Origin: Chloroflexota bacterium
Lineage (GTDB): Bacteria > Chloroflexota > Anaerolineae > Aggregatilineales > Phototrophicaceae
Length of the DNA stretch: 48,601 bases
Direction: 5' to 3'
Assembly: GCA_026707665.1 (NCBI GenBank)
Contig: JAPOWK010000054.1
Coordinates: 1 to 48,601 of the forward strand
Positions 34,083-43,499 of the stretch are shown in pieces (within the stretch, counting starts at the first letter, position 1; each line of letters begins with the position of its first letter). The notes beneath the pieces are model-generated. The model searched no databases. It was not told the DNA's origin and saw only the letters and a program-made list of their open reading frames with translations. The translations under genes were made by a program, and so were the position numbers.

Positions 34083-35138
34083 TCACCCATTGGCCAGCGG
34101 ACCGTTTCGAGCCGCGCTCTCGGAGGCGCGTCCTTGGCGCCGGCGGACCCAGACCAACAGGCAGAAGATCACGCCCAAGGTGAGAAAAGCCAATCCACCG
34201 AGCGCCAGCGCTTGATCGGGCTCGGCTTGGCTGATGCCTACGGCGACCAAACCATAACCAAAGGAAAAGAGATAGAGCAGCGCCAGCGTCTGCCGCTGAG
34301 TCAAACCCAGGCTCAGCAGGCGATGGGAGACGTGGTCTTTCGCCGCCAGCATCAGCGGACGCCGCTCCAGCAGGCGCGTGACGATCGCCAGGTTGATATC
34401 GACGATGGGCAAAGCCAGCACGAAAACGGGTGTCATCCAGGTGACATTCAGCGGCTGGGCGGCGAACTTCAGCTTGATCGCCAAAATCGCCAGCACGAAA
34501 CCGAGCGTATAAGCGCCCATGTCGCCCATGAAAGTGCTCGACGGATTGAAGTTGTAAATCAAGAAGCCGACCGCGCTGCCGAAGATCGCCGCCGCCAGCA
34601 TGCTCACCAGGATCTGCCCCTGCGCCAACGCCAGCAGCAGGAAGAATCCGGAGGTAATGGCGGCAGTGCCAGCCGCCAGCCCATCCATATTATCGATCCA
34701 GTTGACGGCGTTTATCAGCGCGACGATCCAGAATAGCGTCAGCGGGATGTCGATGAGCGCGTTGCCAAAATAGCGGATCTGCACGCCGGCGAGCGCCGCC
34801 ACGGCCGCGGCGATCGTCATCACCAATAGGCGGACCCGCGGGTTTAGATGGCGCCGATCATCAAGATAGCCGATTAACGCCAGCAGCGTCGTGCCGGCGA
34901 CAATGGCGCCCAGCTCAATCAGATGATCCGGCGGGCTGAATAGCAGCACGGAAAGGACGAAGGCGACATAAATGGCCGCGCCGCCCATCAGTGGCACGTG
35001 CTGGCTATGGATGTTGCGCTTGTTGGGCGCGGCCGTGACGCCGAGGCGCATGGCGATTTGGCGCGTTAATGGGGTCAGACAGAGGGCAGCGCCAAAGCCG
35101 ACGATCATGATCGGTATGAATTGCATCCGCGCATCCAT
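34083..35138 (-). CDS. Undecaprenyl-phosphate sugar-1-phosphate transferase (WecA/TagO/MraY family)
   Basis: A 351-residue polytopic membrane enzyme that loads a HexNAc-1-phosphate onto undecaprenyl phosphate as the first step of a surface glycan. Family motifs in order: PNKRNIHSQHVPLMGGAAIY, Asp93-Asp94 in GYLDDRRHLNP (Mg site), NAVNWIDNMDGLAAG (146-156), NFNPSSTFMGDMGAY (FMGD 203-206), and KDHVSHRLL (267-275) in the sugar-recognition loop. It lacks the MraY-specific HHH-type motif, so WecA/TagO activity is favoured over MraY. The ATG at 35138 was chosen; Met5 at 35126 is an alternative. Confidence 0.9.
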   Translation of the reverse strand: MDARMQFIPIMIVGFGAALCLTPLTRQIAMRLGVTAAPNKRNIHSQHVPLMGGAAIYVAFVLSVLLFSPPDHLIELGAIVAGTTLLALIGYLDDRRHLNPRVRLLVMTIAAAVAALAGVQIRYFGNALIDIPLTLFWIVALINAVNWIDNMDGLAAGTAAITSGFFLLLALAQGQILVSMLAAAIFGSAVGFLIYNFNPSSTFMGDMGAYTLGFVLAILAIKLKFAAQPLNVTWMTPVFVLALPIVDINLAIVTRLLERRPLMLAAKDHVSHRLLSLGLTQRQTLALLYLFSFGYGLVAVGISQAEPDQALALGGLAFLTLGVIFCLLVWVRRRQGRASESAARNGPLANG

Positions 35139-35242
35139 GACCCAAGTATAAGGCGGAATGCAAGGCGGCGGAAGTCTCGTTCAGCTTTCGCTGGCACGGA
35201 ATACTGACGGCTCGCCGGTACGGCCGCCAGCGCGCCAACACG

Positions 35243-35306
35243 GTAGGGGCGACCTATCAGGTCGCCCACAAAATAACTATCGGTAGGGGCGAGTCTTGGT
35301 GCGCCC
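35243..35306 (+). repeat. Two tandem REP palindromes
   Basis: 35243-35267 reads GTAGGGGCGACCTATCAGGTCGCCC, identical to 28285-28309. 35283-35306 reads GTAGGGGCGAGTCTTGGTGCGCCC, a looser stem. Both point the same way, between the WecA-like and nuclease-fold genes. Confidence 0.8.
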
Positions 35307-35345
35307 GACAAGGTCCCAACCGAGAAACCTGGCGCCAGCAGCAGG

Positions 35346-36476
35346 CTAGCTCGGACGCCACTCGAAGTCCACCGTGACCGGCAAGTGATCGGAGCCGATG
35401 GCTTCGCCGACAGCCGCCGAAGTCGGCCGCAGATCCGCGCTATGCCAGACGTAATCGATGCGCAGCAAGGGATGAATGACGCGAGGCAAGCCGATGGCTT
35501 CGGCGACGGGCCAGGTCCGCCCAGCCCCCACCCCGGCGCCGCGCCAGGCATCCTGCATTTGCGCCGCCACTTCGTCGTAAATCAGCGACGCGTCGCTCAT
35601 GTTAAAATCTCCCGCCACGACGTAGGGCTTTGCTTCGACGCGCGCGACCTCGAGAAACCGGCGGATCTGCGCGTTGCGACGGCGCTCGTCATAGCGCAGC
35701 AGCGCTTCGGGTCCGATATCGACATAGAGGTCGAATTGGGCGCGCGGCTTCAAGGGCAGCGTGAAATGCGCCGCGTACACCGCCAGCTCGCGCCCGTCTT
35801 GATTGAGCAGCAATCGCAGCGCCTCCAGCCCCGGTTCATCCTCAATCCTGAGGATTTCGCGTTCCAAGATGGCATAGTGCGAGAAGACGCGCGCGCTGCC
35901 TTCGATGTGATCCTCGTGGGCATAAATATCGTACAGCGGCGCCAGGCGTTGGTCGTAACCCGGCGCTGTCTCTTGCAGCACTATGAGATCGGGAGCCGTC
36001 TCCAAGAGCCAGTCGGTCGCCTGCTTGAGTTCGTGGTTGCTGCCCTGCACATTGAAGGTGACAACCGAGAACGTTTCACCATGCGGCGGTTCGACCGGCC
36101 GATACATGCCGGGCGCGGCGAACCAGTACAAGCCGATCGCGATCAGGCAGATTTGCAAGAGCACGCTCCAGCGCGGCGGATGGGTCTGCGCATCCTTGCC
36201 ATCAACCGACTTGCTCAGCCGCGAAAGCCGCTTGCGCGCATGCTCGGCGGGCAGCGCGCCACCCCGCGTGACGATGATCGAAAGCGGAAATGTGACGACC
36301 AGCGGCATAAACCAATAGGGCGCGAAGGTATTTGCCAGGTCAATCACCGCTATGCCGCTGATGCGCAGCAGCCTGAAAAGCGTAAAGAGCGTGACCAGCA
36401 AAGTGTAGAGCGAGATCAGATGACGAATCGGGGTCGATATGCGGCGCAGGAAGATCTGCAAGGATGACCAGGGCAT
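35346..36476 (-). CDS. Membrane-anchored endonuclease/exonuclease/phosphatase family protein
   Basis: A 376-residue protein. Two to three N-terminal membrane spans (~18-40, ~45-70 and ~105-122) lead to an extracytoplasmic EEP domain with VVTFNVQG, LIVLQETAPG (metal-binding Glu), VVAGDFNMSD and GSDHLPVTVDF (catalytic His). The domain is complete. Membrane-anchored EEP proteins in bacteria may act as nucleases or phosphodiesterases/phospholipases outside the cell; the substrate is unknown. The ATG at 36476 (GAGG upstream) is preferred over a TTG at 36494. It follows the small membrane gene at 36504 by 27 bases, so co-transcription is likely. Confidence 0.85.
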   Translation of the reverse strand: MPWSSLQIFLRRISTPIRHLISLYTLLVTLFTLFRLLRISGIAVIDLANTFAPYWFMPLVVTFPLSIIVTRGGALPAEHARKRLSRLSKSVDGKDAQTHPPRWSVLLQICLIAIGLYWFAAPGMYRPVEPPHGETFSVVTFNVQGSNHELKQATDWLLETAPDLIVLQETAPGYDQRLAPLYDIYAHEDHIEGSARVFSHYAILEREILRIEDEPGLEALRLLLNQDGRELAVYAAHFTLPLKPRAQFDLYVDIGPEALLRYDERRRNAQIRRFLEVARVEAKPYVVAGDFNMSDASLIYDEVAAQMQDAWRGAGVGAGRTWPVAEAIGLPRVIHPLLRIDYVWHSADLRPTSAAVGEAIGSDHLPVTVDFEWRPS

Positions 36477-36503
36477 GTCGCTGCCTCGGGGCAAGGACCC
36501 GAA

Positions 36504-36890
36504 TTAGAGCAGGACGAGCGAGACGATGATCAAAGCGATGAACAAGCCGGCCGCCAATATGCCCATATTGCGCAGGTCTTTGATGACAAAGCCGTAATCG
36601 GCGCGCAGATCGTCTTCCGTGACCACTTTGGTCGGGTTGGCGAGTAATTCGGCGACGTATTCGCCTTCCAGGGCGCCTTCGTCCTTGCGCCTCTCGAGCT
36701 GAGCCGCCTGCAGGGCGCGGCGGCGGCGCGGAGGCTGTTTGGGAGCGGCAGTGGCGGGCTTGTCGGCCGCGGACGAATCGGACCCCCGCGTCGAAGCGGC
36801 ATCGGCACGACCCTCGTCGACGACGCCTTGGCGCGCCTGCTCAAGCACGGACTGTGAGATATTGGGTTTCTTGCGTCTGCGCTTCGCCAT
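36504..36890 (-). CDS. Small tail-anchored membrane protein, unknown
   Basis: A 128-residue protein. A very basic N-terminus (AKRRRKKPN) and a low-complexity Ala/Ser/Pro region are followed by a charged segment (ERRKDEGALEGEYVAELLANPTKVVTEDDLRADYGFVIKDL) and one C-terminal span (ILAAGLFIALIIVSLVLL). The conserved-looking part is the helix before the span, which ends YGFVIKDLRNMG. I do not recognise a named family. It lies directly upstream of the EEP membrane protein on the same strand. Confidence 0.65.
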   Translation of the reverse strand: MAKRRRKKPNISQSVLEQARQGVVDEGRADAASTRGSDSSAADKPATAAPKQPPRRRRALQAAQLERRKDEGALEGEYVAELLANPTKVVTEDDLRADYGFVIKDLRNMGILAAGLFIALIIVSLVLL

Positions 36891-36996
36891 CGCTGTCTAA
36901 CCCCGCGAACCGGCCAACGGTCATTTCATTATCACAAAGTCGAACGGGACTGGCAAGCCTTGGAGCCAAGCCCAATGCCGGGCCGCAAGAATGGAC

Positions 36997-38760
36997 TTAT
37001 GCTCGCTCAATGATGATTGAGCCCAGCGAGACACGAGCATCGGGAAAGGGGGTCCCTTCGACATCGCTGGCGCGCAGGCGCTCCCGATCGTTGACACGGT
37101 ACAGACCGGTCCAGACGGTGAATCGCCCGGGCGCCATGTCAGCGGGGAGCGGAATCTCCCAAGTTTCAGAGTCGGCGAGACCGCTGTACCACAGCCGCGT
37201 AGGCAAGCGCGCACCCAAGGGATACTGGTCATAGCCCCACTGAGCTCCGTTCTCTTCGTTGCCAAAGTGCAGGAACTGGACATAGTCCTCATTAACCTCG
37301 TTTTCGGCGCGCCAATAGAAGGAGATAGCAAAAGTTTCACCGGAACGCGCGCGTTCAGGCAAGTCGACCTCGCCGAGGGTGATTCCGCTGTCAAACGACG
37401 CCAGTGCGGCAGGCGCGCTGGCTTGCGATTCCGCCGGTATCACCAGCTCGCCTAATATCACCTGCGTGTCACTCAAGAGTTGCTGGTCACTCGAGGTGAT
37501 TTTCTGTCGGGCAAACCCGGCTTCGTCCTCGCGCCAAACCGTCAGCACAATCCAGAGGGCGCGATTGGCCGGGGTCTGTCGTGGGATTCCTGCGACAATC
37601 CTCTGCCTATATATGTAGCGGGGGGCCCCGCTAAGCCTATATCCATGCAGACGACTCGCAGACTCGTCCGATCCAACTGCTGATTCACCACTGACTTGAT
37701 CGATGAGGTGAAGTGAATAGCCCAAGCCGGAATAATCGTGCCAACTGGTGACCGACGCAAAGAATTGCAGATCCAAAGATCTGTCACCGTGGTCTAGACG
37801 ATAGGCTCGCAACTCCAGGTCCGTCTCATACTTGACGGAGATCTGTTGGAAGAGAAACTGGTATTCAAACCTCGAGGGAAGCGCAGACAATCTATCTATG
37901 AAATTGCCTTGGACGCCCGCGAGTTCATCCTGAACAAAGCGCGAATCAAGTACAAGCAAGACCAATACAGATACCGGCAACAAGTACAAGAATAAGCGGA
38001 CTCGCAAACGCGGGGCCGGCGCCACTTCTGAAAACATGCCCAGCACCGCGACGAGCGCAAGCCAGACACCAAGAAACTCGAGAGACTCTTCCACCTGGTA
38101 GAGTTGACACTTGTCAGCCTCGGGCTTGAACCCCACAGCGGCGCATATCTCCGGAAATCGGAATTGTTCTACAACCAGGGCGCCAACCGCCGCCACAGCC
38201 AGGCCGGCCAGCAGGCAAAATTGCCAACTCCGCGCGCGTCTGGGAGATCTCGCCGCCAAAACAGCAATCACCACTGCGACTGCGGCGCCGAGTGCGGCAT
38301 AGTAAAACTCCCAAACCGGGCCAAAAACCTGAGGACGTAGGCTTAGAAATTCTTCTTGTGCCAGGAACAAGAAAAACAAGCCAATGGCCGCCAGAATGAG
38401 ACGCCTCCCGGCCGGTCGCCAATGCCCAAGGCAAGCCGTAAACAGGGCGACGGCGCCGACAAGCGCCAGCTGTGAGACGGCAAGCGAGGTCGGCAAATTC
38501 CGTTCGTAATCCAGATCCCAGAACCTGTAATCAGTCGCGGATATCTGCGGACTTGCCAACGACAGCACGATTACAAGCGCCTGCCCCACCAGCATGACAG
38601 TCGCCAGCTTCTTGGCGCTGGACGACAAGCGCGGGATCAAACGCCGGTAAACCAAGGAGCAAACCGGGACATATAGCAGAACAATCGAAATATGGGTCAG
38701 AGTTTCCGCCGAAACCACATCTGCGCCACTAGCATCCGATTTGTGCCGTAACGGTACCAT
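36997..38760 (-). CDS. Polytopic membrane protein with C-terminal beta-sandwich, unknown
   Basis: A 587-residue protein. About seven membrane segments fill residues 1-~290, then ~300 residues of extracytoplasmic beta-rich sequence follow. Near the C-terminus, SGETFAISFYWRAENEVNEDYVQFLHF and PGRFTVWTGLYRVNDRERL resemble the beta-sandwich tails of bacterial glycosyltransferase-like membrane proteins that describe 'uplifting' of a polymer, but no catalytic motif is seen. I start at the ATG at 38760; a GTG at 38817 adds 19 residues. The upstream region is relatively AT-rich and may hold the promoter. Confidence 0.65.
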   Translation of the reverse strand: MVPLRHKSDASGADVVSAETLTHISIVLLYVPVCSLVYRRLIPRLSSSAKKLATVMLVGQALVIVLSLASPQISATDYRFWDLDYERNLPTSLAVSQLALVGAVALFTACLGHWRPAGRRLILAAIGLFFLFLAQEEFLSLRPQVFGPVWEFYYAALGAAVAVVIAVLAARSPRRARSWQFCLLAGLAVAAVGALVVEQFRFPEICAAVGFKPEADKCQLYQVEESLEFLGVWLALVAVLGMFSEVAPAPRLRVRLFLYLLPVSVLVLLVLDSRFVQDELAGVQGNFIDRLSALPSRFEYQFLFQQISVKYETDLELRAYRLDHGDRSLDLQFFASVTSWHDYSGLGYSLHLIDQVSGESAVGSDESASRLHGYRLSGAPRYIYRQRIVAGIPRQTPANRALWIVLTVWREDEAGFARQKITSSDQQLLSDTQVILGELVIPAESQASAPAALASFDSGITLGEVDLPERARSGETFAISFYWRAENEVNEDYVQFLHFGNEENGAQWGYDQYPLGARLPTRLWYSGLADSETWEIPLPADMAPGRFTVWTGLYRVNDRERLRASDVEGTPFPDARVSLGSIIIERA

Positions 38761-38888
38761 CTGATCCAATTGTAACTTATCAGAGGATGTGAACACATAT
38801 AGCGCGGAAGACTTCACAAATCCATCCGCGTAAGATAGCGTCAGACGTCAATTGGTTTCGGAATCGGACTGGCGAAGGCGACCTGCGT

Positions 38889-40613
38889 TCAACGATGAGC
38901 GCCATCTTGCCTTTCAACCAAGAGCGCCCGCAATTGCTCGAAGCTGATGCCATACTGGCGGGCGATTTCCCGCGCGTAACTCTGCCCGCGAGGCGGCGCT
39001 GGCAGGACCTTGTAGGTGCGCCGCACGCCTTCCGCGCTCTCTGTCACTTGCGATATCAGGCTCTGTACGCGGCTGTCGCCGGCGACCTCGCTGTTGATGG
39101 CTTCGCAATTCGCGGCCAATTCATGCAGGTGCGTAACAAACAGGGCGCGCGCGCCCAATATCCGCAGGCAGCTGACAACATCGCGCGCCAGGAAGTAACT
39201 CTCGGTCGCGCTGGTGCTGGCCAGCGACTCATTGAGCAGCAGCAGGCTGTGGCGGGTCGCGCGGCGGAAGATTTCTCGCAAGCGCCCGGCCTCTTCGCCC
39301 AGGCGGCCGCTCTCCATATTGGGCTTCTCTTCCGCCGGAAAATGCAGATAGATGCCGTCAACCGGGCTGAGCGCCGCCGCTTGCGCCGGCACATGCAAGC
39401 CCGTCTGCGCCAGCACATGCAGCAAGCCAATCGCTTGAAGGTATGTTGTTTTGCCGCCGCGGTTGGGTCCCGTCAGAATGTGGACGCGTCCTTTGTCGTC
39501 GAATGCCACATCGTTGCAGACGATATGCGCGTTCAAGTCGCCCTCCCGCTCCTGCCGCGAGAGGCGCAGCGCCAGATCCAAATTGTAGAGCGCGCGCGCT
39601 TCCAGCCGGCGCTCGGCAAGAGGGAGCAGCTGTGGACGACAGAGCGGCAAACCGCGCTCCCGCAAGGCGCTGGCCAGCCGGGCGCCGCCGACATAGAAGG
39701 CGATCTCCGGCTCTATCGCACGTAGCAGGCTGCTGCGGACATGGGTGTATCGTTCCAGCGCCCTTGCGATCGGGCGAATGACATCATCCAGTACGACGCC
39801 GAGATCGCTGAACAGCGCGTTGGCCGCCAGCCGATCCAGCATTTCGCGCCGCTCCGCCAAGATGCTGCCTTGGCGGTAAGGTCCCGCATCGGGCGATTCG
39901 CGCAAGACGCTGATGCCGCGCTGAGCTTCCTCATCGTCGATGCCCCAAAATTTACGGAAAAAGCGGGGACCGCGGAAGCGTTGCTTGTTGAGCGACAGCA
40001 GCGTCGCCGCCACCGGCTTCAAATCGGGTGACAAGTTGACGCCGATGGTCACGCTGACAACCTGGCGGATTTCGGCGCGCAGCGGTGGCAATTCCGCCGT
40101 CATTTGCCTGAAAGCCGGCTCGTTCACGATGCGCTGCATTTCTGCCGCCAGCGATTTCCAGCCGTCGGCTTTGAGTTCATTGGCGTGCCGCTGCATCAGC
40201 GCATCCAGGGCGCTCACGCATTCGATATAATTCTCCAACTCGGTCAGGCGGGAGAGCACAAGCGAGACCTGATTGCGGCGCGCGCGGATATCGCGAACGG
40301 TGTTGTGCAAGCCGCGGATCTCTGGCAGCAGCCCGCGCAAGCTCGCGGTGAATTCCGGATTCTCCAGGCAATCTTCAAAGACATCCTGGCGATAAAGCAG
40401 CGTCGCTTCGTCCGACAACAGGGTCGCGAGCAGGTTATGAATCGGGCGCAAGTAGTCAACATGCGGCGACATCACATCGGCGATCACTTTTACGCGCAGG
40501 TCGTCACTAAGCGCGGGGTCTTTCGCGGTCGCGCGGCTGGCCGCTTCCGCGTCGATCCAAAGCAGGCTTATTTCAGCTGGTTCAGATTGGCTGGCTGCTT
40601 GGGCAATACGCAA
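38889..40613 (-). CDS. MutS-like ATPase lacking the mismatch-recognition domain
   Basis: A 574-residue relative of MutS with only the helical lever/core region and the ATPase. Walker A is GPNRGGKT (382-389). The Walker B region is LLLLNES, with Asn461 where MutS has Asp, followed by the signature-like ASTSATE. The H-loop is VTHLHEL. The mismatch-binding and connector domains are missing, and so is a Smr nuclease domain, so it is not the repair MutS itself. Start: a TTG at 40613, 23 bases past the stop of the SGNH gene; no later ATG keeps the ISLLWIDAEAA segment. That TTG and its surroundings are repeated 1552 bases away (42165). Confidence 0.82.
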   Translation of the reverse strand: MRIAQAASQSEPAEISLLWIDAEAASRATAKDPALSDDLRVKVIADVMSPHVDYLRPIHNLLATLLSDEATLLYRQDVFEDCLENPEFTASLRGLLPEIRGLHNTVRDIRARRNQVSLVLSRLTELENYIECVSALDALMQRHANELKADGWKSLAAEMQRIVNEPAFRQMTAELPPLRAEIRQVVSVTIGVNLSPDLKPVAATLLSLNKQRFRGPRFFRKFWGIDDEEAQRGISVLRESPDAGPYRQGSILAERREMLDRLAANALFSDLGVVLDDVIRPIARALERYTHVRSSLLRAIEPEIAFYVGGARLASALRERGLPLCRPQLLPLAERRLEARALYNLDLALRLSRQEREGDLNAHIVCNDVAFDDKGRVHILTGPNRGGKTTYLQAIGLLHVLAQTGLHVPAQAAALSPVDGIYLHFPAEEKPNMESGRLGEEAGRLREIFRRATRHSLLLLNESLASTSATESYFLARDVVSCLRILGARALFVTHLHELAANCEAINSEVAGDSRVQSLISQVTESAEGVRRTYKVLPAPPRGQSYAREIARQYGISFEQLRALLVERQDGAHR

Positions 40614-40636
40614 AATAAGAAAGGTCCATCAGATTT

Positions 40637-41947
40637 TCAAGGCATGACCACATGCTCGCAGTCGCCCAGATTCCCGCTGGCGATGAAGACTTGGAGGCAG
40701 TCGGACAGAAGCGCGCCAACCTTCTGATGGCCCTCGGAATTCCAATGTGTATCGGGGAGCGGCGCGAAGCCTTCGTTCGGAACAACATCGGTGAGATCGA
40801 TATAGGACAGACCCAACTCTTCCATCAAGTCTATCGCGGTCAGGTAATGCTCGCTCGTTGCCGATAAGTGGTCAACTAAACTCGGAATTAACATGACCAG
40901 CAGCGCGGAATCGTGAGAAGCTGCCAATTCGCGGAGTCGACGCAGGTATTCGCGCGTGCTTTCAACGCCTCTCGCCAAGCGTCTGTCGGCTTTGCCTATC
41001 TCCACGATGCTATCGCGCAAGCGCAGCAAAAGCGTTCCCAAGCGCGCGCTCCCTAAAAGACGCGCGATTTCGTTCTCCGGCGGGTGTACGCCATGGGTTG
41101 CCAAATAGATCGCCGTCGCCTCGTCGATGGGAACCACGTTGTCCACGGCGTCGAAACGGAAGGGTCTGACATATACCTGCCGGCCACGAGGATCTTCGAC
41201 TTCATACATTGACTGAAAGGGTAACAAGTTGTCGATGAAGTCATTGCCGTAAAAGCCCAGGATCGTAAGATCGGGTCGGAGAATCGGCGCGAGCGATTCA
41301 AACGTCGCGACCGCTTGATTCGTCCCGCTGCCGGAAAATCCCGCATTCCAAACGACGACATCGGGATGGCGCGCTTCGAAAGTTTCGACAAAGGAGTGGC
41401 CCACTTCAGCGCTAAAACCTTGCGTGAAGGAATCGCCGAGCGCCAACACTCGCGTTCGATCGGCAGAGTCCGCGCCGGCAACAAAGTCTTCATCGTCGGC
41501 GTATCCCTGCTGATTGGCAACGCAGTATCTGCCGCTTAGCTCTCCGCGCGCGCAGCTGTCGCGCACGATTTCGTAATTCCAGCGGCAACCGGCAGCGTCA
41601 CAGAATTGCCTGCCACCAAGATGGAAATCGTAATTTCTCTCATATCTTTCAAAATAGACCGACATGCCAGTCACGGTCAATAGCAGCTCCAGAGCCAAAA
41701 GCGTAATGACCGTGACCAACGCTGCCGAAATCATGCTTCGGCGGGATCCAGCCTTTAGTCGCCGTCTAAAAGCGGGACGGCGCAATTTATAGGCGACGAC
41801 CGAAATACCCAGCCCGGCAAGTATGATCAGCAGTTGCGGCAGGTTGAGACCTGGGCTGGCGCCTGGGAGGAGAAAATCAAGGCCGATGCCGAAGAACGCG
41901 ACCATAAGTCCCAACGGCATCAAGACGATTCGGATTACCGTTACCAT
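40637..41947 (-). CDS. SGNH-hydrolase-fold membrane protein, copy A
   Basis: A 436-residue protein. N-terminal membrane spans (about 3-27, 36-52 and 73-93) precede an extracytoplasmic SGNH (GDSL-like) domain with LALGDSFTQGF (nucleophile Ser), block III-like GFYGNDFIDN and the catalytic pair in DTHWNSEGH. Cysteine pairs (FCDAAGC, SGRYC) suggest disulfides outside the cell. Such proteins often add or remove O-acetyl groups on surface polysaccharides (inference). It is a tandem duplicate of the gene at 42189 and has the same length. Confidence 0.83.
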   Translation of the reverse strand: MVTVIRIVLMPLGLMVAFFGIGLDFLLPGASPGLNLPQLLIILAGLGISVVAYKLRRPAFRRRLKAGSRRSMISAALVTVITLLALELLLTVTGMSVYFERYERNYDFHLGGRQFCDAAGCRWNYEIVRDSCARGELSGRYCVANQQGYADDEDFVAGADSADRTRVLALGDSFTQGFSAEVGHSFVETFEARHPDVVVWNAGFSGSGTNQAVATFESLAPILRPDLTILGFYGNDFIDNLLPFQSMYEVEDPRGRQVYVRPFRFDAVDNVVPIDEATAIYLATHGVHPPENEIARLLGSARLGTLLLRLRDSIVEIGKADRRLARGVESTREYLRRLRELAASHDSALLVMLIPSLVDHLSATSEHYLTAIDLMEELGLSYIDLTDVVPNEGFAPLPDTHWNSEGHQKVGALLSDCLQVFIASGNLGDCEHVVMP

Positions 41948-42188
41948 CTCGATTGGACCCTTGTCCAGATTATGGCGACCGACTTTATGAGGCGAACCTC
42001 ATTGACTCCAAACATGATAGCGCATAATCGCGCGAATGCTTGCGTCATTGGCTGCCATCTTAACGAATCAAGCTTGCCAACGCGGTCATTGTCCCTCAAG
42101 TCGTCGTGCCAGATCAGGATTATCTTGGGCGGTTCAAGTTGGCTAGCAGCGCCGGGAATGAGCAAGACAAGAAAAGTCCATCAATGTC
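41948..42188. other. Junction of the 1552-base tandem duplication, with MutS-like start remnant
   Basis: The part near 42165 on the minus strand repeats the first ~22 codons of the MutS-like gene (LIPGAASQLEPPKIILIW versus RIAQAASQSEPAEISLLW), beginning with a TTG at exactly the same distance from the SGNH stop. The rest of that 74-codon frame is unrelated to MutS. Near 42000 lies the 5' flank shared with 43550 (GACTCCAAACAT). No intact gene is present. Confidence 0.6.
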
Positions 42189-43499
42189 TCAAGGCATGAC
42201 CACATGCTCGCAGTCGCCCAGTTTGTCGCTGGCGACGAAAACCTGGAGGCAGTTGGAAAGTAGTGCGCCAACTTTCTGATGGCCCGCGGAATTCCAGTGG
42301 CCCTCGGGGGGCGGCGCGTAATCTTCGTCCGCAATCATGATGCTGTTCAGCGCCATATAAGGCATTTCCAACTCTTCCATCAGGTCAATGGCGATATTGT
42401 AGTGCTCGCTCTCGGTCTCCGCTTCATGGCTGCCCGGGATCAGAATGACCAGAAGCGCGGAATTCTGCGAAGATACCAGGTCGCGCAGTTGGCGCAAGTA
42501 TCCGCGAGTGAGTTCAACGCTTTTTGCCAAGCGTCTTTCGGCTTTGCCGATTTCGGCGATGTTATCCCGCAAGCGCAAGACGAGCGTGCCCAAGCGCGCG
42601 CTTCCTAGAAGGCGCTCGATTTCGTTCGCCGGCGGATAGACGCCATGGGTAGCCAAATGGATCGCCGTCGGCTCGTCGATGGGAACGAGGTTGTCCCAGG
42701 CATCGAATCGGAAGGGTCTGAGAAATACGGTCTGTCCACGTTCGTTTTCGACTTCAAAGCGAAACTTTATCGGCACCAGGTTTTCATGAAAGTCATTCCA
42801 GTAGAAGCCCAGGATCGTAAGATTGGGTTGGAGAATCGGCGCGAGCAATTCAAAGGACGCGACCGCCTGATTCGTCCCGCTGCCGATAATCCCTGCATTC
42901 CACACGACAATCTCGGGATTCAGCGCTTCGACTGTCTCGACAAAAGACTTGCCGACCTCTGCCGAGAATCCATGCGTGTAAGAATCGCCAAGCGCCAATA
43001 CCCGTATTCGTTCCGCGTAATCCGCGCTGGCGACGAAGTCTTCATCGTCCGCGAATCCCTGTCGATTGACAGTGCAGTATCTGCCGCTCAGTTCTCCATC
43101 CGCGCACCGCTCGCGAACCACGTCATAATTGTATCGGCAGCCGGCTTCGTCACAATATGACCGGCGTTCAGGCGGGATATTGTCAATCGCCCCATCACCC
43201 TGAAAGTAGACTGACATGCCGCCTAAGGTCAAAAGCAACTCCAAAGCCAGCAGCGTTATTAGCGTGACCAGCACTGCCGCCATGATGCTTCGGCGCGAGC
43301 CAGCAACCAGACCCCGTCGAAACGTGGGCCGGCGAAATATATAGGCGACGACCGAGATTGCCAACCCGGCAAATATGATCAGCAGTTGCGGGAGGTTGAG
43401 ACCGGGGCTTGTGCCAGGCAGGAGATAATCGACACCGATGCCGAAGAGCGCCAGCGCTAGACCGAAAAACATCAATACGATACGAATTGCATTGGCCAT
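42189..43499 (-). CDS. SGNH-hydrolase-fold membrane protein, copy B
   Basis: A 436-residue duplicate of the protein encoded at 40637. It has the same membrane-span pattern and SGNH motifs: LALGDSYTHGF, GFYWNDFHEN (the family Asn kept) and EGHWNSAGH, where the catalytic Asp of copy A (DTHWNSEGH) is replaced by Glu. That change may alter or reduce activity. Cysteine positions are conserved. I start at the ATG at 43499, which aligns with copy A's start; a GTG at 43520 adds 7 residues. Confidence 0.82.
   Translation of the reverse strand: MANAIRIVLMFFGLALALFGIGVDYLLPGTSPGLNLPQLLIIFAGLAISVVAYIFRRPTFRRGLVAGSRRSIMAAVLVTLITLLALELLLTLGGMSVYFQGDGAIDNIPPERRSYCDEAGCRYNYDVVRERCADGELSGRYCTVNRQGFADDEDFVASADYAERIRVLALGDSYTHGFSAEVGKSFVETVEALNPEIVVWNAGIIGSGTNQAVASFELLAPILQPNLTILGFYWNDFHENLVPIKFRFEVENERGQTVFLRPFRFDAWDNLVPIDEPTAIHLATHGVYPPANEIERLLGSARLGTLVLRLRDNIAEIGKAERRLAKSVELTRGYLRQLRDLVSSQNSALLVILIPGSHEAETESEHYNIAIDLMEELEMPYMALNSIMIADEDYAPPPEGHWNSAGHQKVGALLSNCLQVFVASDKLGDCEHVVMP

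Noticed and set aside
35385..36467. 360-codon plus-strand frame over the EEP protein
   Set aside because: Antisense shadow; the minus-strand frame holds all EEP motifs.
41941..42165. 74-codon minus-strand ORF as a real gene
   Set aside because: Its first ~22 codons are a duplicated MutS-like start and the rest shows no similarity; it fits a duplication remnant.
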